From: Duganella sp. CF402
GTDB taxonomy: Bacteria; Pseudomonadota; Gammaproteobacteria; Burkholderiales; Burkholderiaceae_D
NCBI RefSeq assembly: GCF_900109645.1
Contig: NZ_FOBG01000003.1
Location: 124,001 to 188,000 of the forward strand
DNA: 64,000 nt
Reading direction: 5' to 3'
The translations under genes and the position numbers were made by a program. The notes below the pieces were generated by a model, which was not told the origin of the DNA, searched no databases, and saw only the letters and a program-made list of their open reading frames with translations. Every line of letters begins with the position of its first letter. Within the stretch, counting starts at the first letter, position 1. Positions 25,079 through 31,548 of the stretch are shown here, in pieces.

Positions 25079-26521
25079 CTAGCGGAACTGGATGCCTTCG
25101 ACAAATTCGTTCACCTCCAGCACGCCGGGTTCCGGCTTGCTGATTTTTTTGCCGCCGATGGTAACGTTGTCCAGTATGACATTCTTTACCTTACGCACCG
25201 CGTCATGTCCGGTGATCATGGCGGCGCTCGGCGAACCACGGCCGCTATATTTGATGTTACGCAGCGTGACGTTCTCGATGCCGAGACCGGGGCTGGTGTT
25301 GTACTTGGCGGTGTAAGCGATTTTCAGGTTGAACAGCTTGCCCTCCTCGATGCGCTCGACGCGGATATCCTCGAATACTACGTCGCGCACCAGATTGTCG
25401 TCGCCCGCCATGATACCCAGCGCGCCCTCGTAATCCGGTTCGTCCTCGTCGTGATCGAGGATATCGATGTCGCTGAAGCGCAGGCGCTCCAGCACTTCGG
25501 CCTGCGGATGTTCGGCGGTCGGCGTGTTGCCGTGGATGCCGATCATCACCGCGTGCGCCACGTCCGCCCACAACGTGGACTTGCTGACCTTGACGTCGCG
25601 CGTATTGCCCCATATGTCCCAGCGATGGTTATAGAAGGTCAGGCAATCGTCGGAGGTGCGGATAAAGCTGTCGCTGACGGTCACGCGCTCGCAAGCGAAG
25701 TGCCCCAGGCCGTCCGACCACTGCCCTGCCCCGATGCTGCGGATATTCCGCTCCACCAGATCCTGCGAGGTGATGCAGCGCATGGTGCCGTGAGGCTGGT
25801 TGATGAAGATGGGGCCATCGATTTCAACGTTGCGCGAATTCCGTATCGTCATCATCTCCACACCGTCGAACAAACCGTCGCTGATCACCTTGACGTCTTC
25901 CACACCGTCCAGCAGCAAAGGATTCTTCAGGATGGCCGAGCCGTGGATATACACCGTGCTGTGCGACCGCAGACGGAACTCGCCGCTATGCACGCCGGGG
26001 CCGAAGAACACCACTTTCTGCGTCAGGTCCGGCGTCTGGCCCTTCTCGATATCGTTCGAGGACAGCCTGGCCGGCGTGGCCGGCATGTCCTTGCGGATGG
26101 CATGGGTGAATACGTGCAGATTGCGCAGGCGGTCATCGTCAAATTCGATGCTCAGGTTTTCCGGACGATGCAGCGTGATGTAGGCGATGCCGTCCTTGAT
26201 TACCGGCTTCAGGCCCTTGGCGTCGGGCCGCACGGCGACCTTGGAAAACACGCCGTTATTCTTCTGCACCGCCAGTTCCACCGTGCCGTCGAAATTGAAG
26301 TAGACCATCGAAGCTTCCTGCGGCTTGTCGAGATCGACCTTGACCTTGTACTCGTACAGGTCTTGCCACACGCCGCCCGGCGTCCGGACGCGTACGGTAA
26401 AGTCGTCGTTGTGGTGGGTGTAGCGCACAGGATTGGGGAAAGGATGGACCTGAATCTGTGCCGCCGCCAGCGACAGCTGCAGGCAGGCCAGCACGCCCAC
26501 GAGTATGCGGATAAGGTACAA
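25079..26521 (-). CDS. Secreted parallel beta-helix glycosidase, GH28/GH49-like
   Basis: 480 residues: signal peptide (to about 21), an N-terminal beta-sandwich (YTHHNDDFTVRVRTPGG onward) and a right-handed beta-helix. Landmarks recall GH28/GH49 glycosidases: WSDGLG near 275 at the first Asp position, SDDCL near 295 (Asp pair) and GIHG near 332 at the His-Gly position. The strict GH28 signature (NTD, GHG, RIK) is not exact, so the substrate (polygalacturonan, dextran or other) is open. The reading frame begins with TTG at 26521, five bases after CCAGGAGA; no ATG gives a signal peptide. Promoter and operator lie directly upstream. Confidence 0.72.
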   Translation of the reverse strand: MYLIRILVGVLACLQLSLAAAQIQVHPFPNPVRYTHHNDDFTVRVRTPGGVWQDLYEYKVKVDLDKPQEASMVYFNFDGTVELAVQKNNGVFSKVAVRPDAKGLKPVIKDGIAYITLHRPENLSIEFDDDRLRNLHVFTHAIRKDMPATPARLSSNDIEKGQTPDLTQKVVFFGPGVHSGEFRLRSHSTVYIHGSAILKNPLLLDGVEDVKVISDGLFDGVEMMTIRNSRNVEIDGPIFINQPHGTMRCITSQDLVERNIRSIGAGQWSDGLGHFACERVTVSDSFIRTSDDCLTFYNHRWDIWGNTRDVKVSKSTLWADVAHAVMIGIHGNTPTAEHPQAEVLERLRFSDIDILDHDEDEPDYEGALGIMAGDDNLVRDVVFEDIRVERIEEGKLFNLKIAYTAKYNTSPGLGIENVTLRNIKYSGRGSPSAAMITGHDAVRKVKNVILDNVTIGGKKISKPEPGVLEVNEFVEGIQFR

Positions 26522-26546
26522 AGTGTCTCCTGGATTTTTATTTAGT

Positions 26547-26558
26547 GATATCGATAAC
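26547..26558. promoter_or_regulatory. Operator before the beta-helix/GH2 operon
   Basis: GATATCGATAAC, one position off the perfect palindrome, immediately downstream of the -10 on the minus strand. Confidence 0.68.
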
Positions 26559-26587
26559 AGGTTATATCAGCCCGACGGGGCTGTCAA
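26559..26587 (-). promoter_or_regulatory. Promoter of the beta-helix/GH2 operon
   Basis: Read on the minus strand: TTGACA (26587 to 26582), 17-base spacer, TAACCT (26564 to 26559), with the operator at the next base. A TATAAC with a 15-base spacer is an alternative -10. Confidence 0.6.
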
Positions 26588-26597
26588 ACAAATTCAT

Positions 26598-26622
26598 GGG
26601 GCCGGAGACGGGCTCCGGCCCC
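26598..26622 (-). terminator. Hairpin after the PEP-CTERM gene
   Basis: A 10-bp perfect stem GGGGCCGGAG / CTCCGGCCCC with a 5-base loop, just beyond the PEP-CTERM stop codon. The following minus-strand bases are T-rich but not a clean T-run, so a terminator is likely rather than certain. Confidence 0.5.
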
Positions 26623-26629
26623 GTGGACA

Positions 26630-27202
26630 TCAGCCGGCGCGGCGGCGGCGCAACATCGCCATGCACAGCAGGCCAGCCAGCAGCAACGCATAGCTGGCCG
26701 GTTCGGGTACGGCCGTCACGCTGCTGACGGCGCTGAAGGTGCTGACCGCATATGGCGTGGCGCCCGGTTGCAGCGCGATCGCGCCCAGATCACCGTCGGC
26801 GCCCAGATAGCTGCTGTCGTTGAACAGCGCCCATCCGAAGTTCAAGCCGGCATCACCGCTGCCCAGCGTGAAGTGCAGGTTGAACTTCAGCGTGCCGCCC
26901 AGCGTGACCGCCTGTACCAGTTCGCCACCATTGCCGAACACCAGAGGCCCCGGCAGCGCACCGCTTATCGCGCCGCTGAACTGCGCCGGGCCGGCAAAGT
27001 CGCCCAGCAACTGGCTGACCGTGGCGCTGGCCGGCGCCGCATCGGCCAGCCCGAGGAAGTACAGGCCGAGGTAGGCCGTGCCGCCACCCAGCGTGGCGGT
27101 ATCGATGGTGATGCTGTAGTTCTGCGCCGACGCCTGCCCTGCCCCGCCCAACAAGGCAGTGGTCAGCATCAGCTTTATCAACAGGTCTTTTACGAAAGTC
27201 AT
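26630..27202 (-). CDS. PEP-CTERM sorted surface protein
   Basis: 190 residues: signal peptide (to GQASAQ, about 27), a beta-rich secreted domain and a C-terminal sorting tag of VPEPASY, a hydrophobic helix and RRRR. The PEP-CTERM tag is recognised by exosortase in exopolysaccharide-producing Gram-negatives. The exosortase itself is not in this window. The gene starts 10 bases after the lyase-like gene ends, so the two are an operon and the protein should be induced with the locus. Function of the body unknown; a carbohydrate-binding or surface-anchoring role is an inference from context only. Confidence 0.85.
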   Translation of the reverse strand: MTFVKDLLIKLMLTTALLGGAGQASAQNYSITIDTATLGGGTAYLGLYFLGLADAAPASATVSQLLGDFAGPAQFSGAISGALPGPLVFGNGGELVQAVTLGGTLKFNLHFTLGSGDAGLNFGWALFNDSSYLGADGDLGAIALQPGATPYAVSTFSAVSSVTAVPEPASYALLLAGLLCMAMLRRRRAG

Positions 27203-27212
27203 CTTGATCTCC

Positions 27213-30200
27213 TTAGTATTTTGCGCTGAGCAGCTTGCGGCCGTAGCTGATCGCCAGTTTGGATGGATTGCTGAAGGTGGTGGTCAGCGTGACGCTCTGA
27301 CCCGGCGCCAGATCGGCGGCCGGCAACGTGATGTAAGGCACGCCGTCCTTGACGCCGCTGGCGTTGTCCAGCGTGACGCCGGCCGTCAGATACTCCAGCG
27401 TGAATTGCAGCGGCCCCTTGATGGCTTGCTGCGTGGTGTTGGTGATGGTGACGGTGCCGCTGTATTTTTGCGTGAAGCGGTTCACGCTCAGGCCCGATTG
27501 CAGCATCTTCACGCTGGCGCTGACGTCGACCGGAGCCAGCAAGTCATAACGGCTGCCGTAGAAATGCAGCTCGCTGTAGGAGGAAATGCCTGGATAGGCT
27601 GGATCGGTCGGCGGTCCCGGATGATCGACGCGTATCATGAAGTAGCGGTACTTCTGGTCTTCCTGGCCCGGCACCACCGGGATCGTCTCCATGATGAAGT
27701 TCTGGCCGCTGGTGTCGGTGGTTTCGCGGCTGGTCAACACAGTCCAACTGGCGCTGTCGTTGGAGCCGTAGACGTTGATACCCTGCGTGCGATTGCCAAA
27801 CATGAAGCGCGGACGGATGCCGAAGGCGCTGGCGGCGACACGGTAGTTCTCGCCGAAGTCCAGCGTGACCACGTCGCGCAGGTCACCCGAGGTGGTGTTG
27901 TAGTCGTCATCGAGCAGGCCCGGAATGTTCGCCGCATTGAGCACGGTGGCGGCGACCATGTTCTTGCTCCAATCCAGGCTGCCGTCCGAGGCAAGGCGTG
28001 GGTTGAGCAGTTCCAGCTTTTGCACTACCGCCTGTACTTTCTTCAGCAGCGCCGGGAAGTCGGCGTCCGCAGTACTGGCCACGGCCTGCTGCAGCGGCGC
28101 GATTTCCGCCTTGAACGCGGCCAGCGACGGCGTGGTGTAGGCCGAGGCGCCATCGTAGCCGCCCTGCGCCGCCAGGAAGGCCGCCTGGCGGTCCGGCTGC
28201 ACGTTCAGGCGCGCGGTCATGGTGCTGATCGCCACGCCATCGGTGGCACTGATGATCAGGTCATGCTCGCCCACCTGGTCCGGCGTCGGCGTCCAGCTCA
28301 GCGTACCGGTGGCGCTATCCACGCTGGCGCCGGCCGGCACGTTGATGGCCTTGTAGCTGACCGTGTCGGCGGCATTGGCATCGATGGCCGTGTAGCTTGC
28401 GCGATAGGCCATGCCCTGCACCACGAACTCCGTCACCGGGAAGACCGGCATCGCGAAGCGCGGCGGCGTCAATTGCGTGGGCGCGTTAAGGTTGACGAAA
28501 TCGACGTCCACGTTGGCGCCTTCCGCTCCGCTGAATTTGAAGTAGATGATGTTGTCGCCCAGCTTGCGCGCACCGGTGGCGGCGGTCGAGGCGTCCGGCA
28601 CGATGTAGCGCCACTGCCCTTCCGTGTTCGGCACCGTCATCTCGCACCAGGGCTTGCCGTCCTCGGTGCCGCTGGCGGCCAGCTTGGTGACGGCGTTGGT
28701 GCGGATCATCAGGCCCACCGGCGCGTACTTGCTGCGGTCGGCGTAGACGATGTCGTGGAACACCACAGTGGCGCCGGATGGCGTGACCGCGCCACGGCCG
28801 AAGGTGCGATCGCCTTCGGTGAGCGTGCTCCAGTCGCCGTTCAGGTAAATGGTCTTGCGCTCGGTCTCCAGCATGCCGGTATTGGGCGGCAGCGGCTTGC
28901 CGGTCAGCGCTTTCGGCAGCGTGATGAAGGCTTCCGCGCCGAAGTCCTTGTTGTCCGGCGTGCCGCGTCCCCACGGCGTGACGTAGCCGTTCTGGTGCGA
29001 GGCCGCAGTCGCCAGGTAAGGCGCGACAGTATCGACGTCCACGCCCTGCTCGTATTTGTAGACATTGTAGATTTCCGCGATGCCTTCGGCGGCGTACAGC
29101 CGGCCGCGATAGGCCTCGGACATGCCGGAGCTGCCGCCGGTGGTATCGGCCCACGGCGTTTTATAACCCAGCATAAACTGCGCGTAGGAGTTGGCGCCCA
29201 TCAGCAGGCGGTTGTCGCCGAAGTGATAGACGCTGACCGCATCGCCCGCCATTGAAGGCTTGCCGGTGTAGGGATCGACTTTGGTACCCTGCGAATTCAC
29301 CAGCCGCAGAAGACCGATCAGATTATCGACATTGTCGCCGCCGTGCGCCTGGTCGCGCATCATTTCCTGGATCTGGTAGAAGGGGTAGCCCGCTGTATTG
29401 AGCGGGTTGTCGGCGCCGATCAGCGGAATCAGGGGCAGGATGCCGCCGTTGATGTCCTGCCGGGTGGAGCTGGCGTTCACCGTTAGCCACTCAACGGTTT
29501 CATCGTAGCGCGCGCGGTTGTCGGTGAAGATGGCGCCGGCGAGCCGTCCGGCGATCGAGTAGACATGCTGGTTCATGAAGCGCTCGTTACTGGCGAAGAA
29601 AGTGCGCTCCATTGGGTCGATCAGATTGTCCTTGAGCTTTTGCGTATCGGTGGCGGTCCAGGCCAACGGATAGGCGGCGTAGGTGGTGTCGGCCGGCGTG
29701 TAGCGCATGATTTCCGCTGCCATCAGCATGCGGAACAGCGGTACGCCGTTGTGGATGTGGGCGTCCGGGAAGTAGGCATAGCCGTTCGGATTCATATTGC
29801 TCCACGTCCGCAGGATGCGCATGGCGTTGCGGCGGTGCTCGTTCTTGCCGGTCATGTAGTACAGGATGGCCTGCGTCAGTGCGCCCTGCGAGTCGTTGAT
29901 CATGCGGGTCTGGCCGGTGCCGTTGTTGTAGTTCGGCGTATTGGGCGTGTCGACCTTGCTGGCATCGCGGTTGGTCGGTTGCAGATCGAGGCTGGCGTAG
30001 TTGCAGCACACTGTGGCCAGCGTGTTGTAGTAGGTCTTGTACGGTTCGACGTCCGCCCTGACCTGCTGGCGCGCGTATTCCAGCTGTTCCAGCGTGAAGC
30101 CCAGTGCGGGATGCTTGAAGCCGGCCGCGCTGACACTGGGCTGCGCCTGCGGCGTGGCCACGAAAGCGATGGCGCCTGCTGGGGTTGCGGCCAGCCATAG

Positions 30201-30251
30201 CAGCGCCGCTGCCACGGCGGCGCTGACGCCCCGAAGTGAGAGGGTATTCAT
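27213..30251 (-). CDS. Large secreted alginate-lyase-like polysaccharide lyase (putative)
   Basis: 1012 residues: signal peptide (to TPAGA, about 27); an alpha/alpha-barrel domain of alginate-lyase type (about 45-400) with conserved-looking polar clusters RFMNQHVYS and EMMRDQAHGGDN; a carbohydrate-binding-like region; a putative Ig/cadherin-like domain (ASVDSATGTLSWTPTPDQVG); a discoidin-like F5/8 segment (about 760-900); and a C-terminal beta-sandwich. It is the only lyase candidate beside GH88 and kduID, which require unsaturated products. I cannot place it in a PL family with certainty. Start 30251 gives GGAGACTT plus a signal peptide; an in-frame start at 30362 would put both operators inside the gene. 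Confidence 0.7.
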   Translation of the reverse strand: MNTLSLRGVSAAVAAALLWLAATPAGAIAFVATPQAQPSVSAAGFKHPALGFTLEQLEYARQQVRADVEPYKTYYNTLATVCCNYASLDLQPTNRDASKVDTPNTPNYNNGTGQTRMINDSQGALTQAILYYMTGKNEHRRNAMRILRTWSNMNPNGYAYFPDAHIHNGVPLFRMLMAAEIMRYTPADTTYAAYPLAWTATDTQKLKDNLIDPMERTFFASNERFMNQHVYSIAGRLAGAIFTDNRARYDETVEWLTVNASSTRQDINGGILPLIPLIGADNPLNTAGYPFYQIQEMMRDQAHGGDNVDNLIGLLRLVNSQGTKVDPYTGKPSMAGDAVSVYHFGDNRLLMGANSYAQFMLGYKTPWADTTGGSSGMSEAYRGRLYAAEGIAEIYNVYKYEQGVDVDTVAPYLATAASHQNGYVTPWGRGTPDNKDFGAEAFITLPKALTGKPLPPNTGMLETERKTIYLNGDWSTLTEGDRTFGRGAVTPSGATVVFHDIVYADRSKYAPVGLMIRTNAVTKLAASGTEDGKPWCEMTVPNTEGQWRYIVPDASTAATGARKLGDNIIYFKFSGAEGANVDVDFVNLNAPTQLTPPRFAMPVFPVTEFVVQGMAYRASYTAIDANAADTVSYKAINVPAGASVDSATGTLSWTPTPDQVGEHDLIISATDGVAISTMTARLNVQPDRQAAFLAAQGGYDGASAYTTPSLAAFKAEIAPLQQAVASTADADFPALLKKVQAVVQKLELLNPRLASDGSLDWSKNMVAATVLNAANIPGLLDDDYNTTSGDLRDVVTLDFGENYRVAASAFGIRPRFMFGNRTQGINVYGSNDSASWTVLTSRETTDTSGQNFIMETIPVVPGQEDQKYRYFMIRVDHPGPPTDPAYPGISSYSELHFYGSRYDLLAPVDVSASVKMLQSGLSVNRFTQKYSGTVTITNTTQQAIKGPLQFTLEYLTAGVTLDNASGVKDGVPYITLPAADLAPGQSVTLTTTFSNPSKLAISYGRKLLSAKY

Positions 30252-30287
30252 AAGTCTCCTTTTTTTAATTGATGAATGCCGCCGTTT

Positions 30288-30299
30288 GTTATCGATCAC
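30288..30299. promoter_or_regulatory. Operator (proximal) before the lyase-like gene
   Basis: GTTATCGATCAC, one position off the perfect palindrome, 37 bases upstream of the start codon. Confidence 0.68.
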
Positions 30300-30311
30300 A
30301 ATTTTTAATAA

Positions 30312-30323
30312 GTTATCGATAAC
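30312..30323. promoter_or_regulatory. Perfect operator (distal) before the lyase-like gene
   Basis: GTTATCGATAAC, 24 bases centre to centre from the proximal copy, so the two would lie on nearly the same face of the helix. Confidence 0.7.
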
Positions 30324-30461
30324 AATTTGATGCGTCTGAAAGGCGGCTGCAAAATGTACCACGCCTCAGCCACAGATTTGTCGCGAGAGTGATACATTTC
30401 GAATAATTTTTGCCAAGCAGCCCTACCAACGGGGAAACACCCTGGCAAAGCGCATGATTTT

Positions 30462-30537
30462 TGGTGCGGCTGACTGGGATCGAACCAGTGACCCTTGGCT
30501 TCGGAGGCCAATACTCTATCCACTGAGCTACAGCCGC
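30462..30537 (-). tRNA. tRNA-Arg (anticodon CCG)
   Basis: Read on the minus strand: acceptor stem GCGGCTG / CAGCCGC, D-arm with TAGCTCAGTGGATAGAG, anticodon stem TTGGC / GCCAA with loop CTCCGAA (anticodon CCG, codon CGG), T-arm with GGTTCGATCC, discriminator A and an encoded CCA (30462-30464). 76 nt in all, with no intron. It separates the polysaccharide locus from the next operons. Confidence 0.96.
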
Positions 30538-30587
30538 ATGAGGTGTACTAGACGAGAAGCACGGAGGATACCGGTTTTCTCGCCAGC

Positions 30588-31484
30588 CTACAAGCCCAGC
30601 GCCTTGCGAATTTGTCCCAACACGATGGGCCACGACGGTGAAATGGCCGCCACCTCGTCATAATGACTGCCGCCGGGCAGCACCAGCACCTCGGCGGCGT
30701 CACCTGCCGCCTGGGCGCGGCGGGCGTAGTCCTGCCCCACCCGTAGTGGTGAAATAGTGTCAAATTCACCATGAATCAGCACCGTGCGCATGCCGGACGG
30801 CAGCAGCTCGGCCGGCGAGGTGTCGCTGAAGATGTCAGGACGTTCAGCGCTGGCCACCCCGGCCAGCTGGGCCATATCGCGGTCGCAGCTGGTCTTGATC
30901 AGGGACTGCTCGTTGCGCAGGTCGGCCAGGCCGCCCAGGCTGATCACCACCGGCACTGGCAGCGGATCGGCCACGTACAGCGGGCTGCTGCGCGGCAGCT
31001 TGGCGCGCGAACCGGCCCACTGGGCCAGATGGCCGCCGGCCGAGTGGCCGACCAGCACGATGCGCGACAAGTCCAGCTTGTGCTCGGACGCCAGCGTGCG
31101 CAGGCGGTCCATCGCCGTGGCCACGTCGTGGTACATGCCCGGATAGCCGCCGCCCTCCTCGTCGTAGCGGCGGTACTCCACATTCCATACCGCGATGCCG
31201 CGCGCGGCGAGGTCGCCGGCCATATTGCGCATTTGCGTAATGCCGCCGAAATGCTTGGTCCAGCAGCCGCCGTGGACGATCACCGCCACCGGGAACGGCC
31301 CGTTCCCGGCCGGCTGGAACAGTTCCGCGAACTGCGACGGCGCCGCACCATAGGCCACGTGGCGCGTCGGCGCGGGGCCGTTGAGGGCGAGATAGTCGTC
31401 GAGGATCATGGGCGCGGCAGGCGCGCCGCCGGCGCTGCCCGCCACTGCGGCCGCCAGCAAAGTTGTGCGTAGTTTTTTGAGCAT
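30588..31484 (-). CDS. Exported alpha/beta hydrolase, esterase-like
   Basis: 298 residues: signal peptide (to APAAP, about 25) and an alpha/beta hydrolase domain of the BD-FAE/kynurenine-formamidase-like group. The oxyanion-hole motif HGGCW lies near residue 71, the nucleophile Ser in GHSAGGH near 146, an Asp-containing HGEFD segment near 240 and the catalytic His in GGSHYDE near 275. It probably hydrolyses a small ester or amide in the periplasm. A terminator separates it from the upstream TonB receptor gene, so it is probably a single unit. Confidence 0.82.
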   Translation of the reverse strand: MLKKLRTTLLAAAVAGSAGGAPAAPMILDDYLALNGPAPTRHVAYGAAPSQFAELFQPAGNGPFPVAVIVHGGCWTKHFGGITQMRNMAGDLAARGIAVWNVEYRRYDEEGGGYPGMYHDVATAMDRLRTLASEHKLDLSRIVLVGHSAGGHLAQWAGSRAKLPRSSPLYVADPLPVPVVISLGGLADLRNEQSLIKTSCDRDMAQLAGVASAERPDIFSDTSPAELLPSGMRTVLIHGEFDTISPLRVGQDYARRAQAAGDAAEVLVLPGGSHYDEVAAISPSWPIVLGQIRKALGL

Positions 31485-31500
31485 GCGCTTATGCTACACG

Positions 31501-31527
31501 AAAAAAAAGCCGCCCCGAAGGGCGGCT
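31501..31527 (-). terminator. Terminator after the TonB receptor operon
   Basis: AGCCGCCC / GGGCGGCT stem with a 4-base loop and eight A on the left, i.e. a T8 run on the minus strand. Strong rho-independent form, 21 bases beyond the receptor stop. Confidence 0.88.
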
Positions 31528-31548
31528 GCAAAGTCACTAAGCCCCTGC

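Noticed and set aside
23420..26545. A 1041-codon open frame on the plus strand, antisense to GH2 and the beta-helix gene
   Set aside because: It lies opposite two complete enzymes with signal peptides and catalytic motifs; its translation is rich in His, Arg, Val and Gln without any domain, as expected for GC-rich shadow frames.
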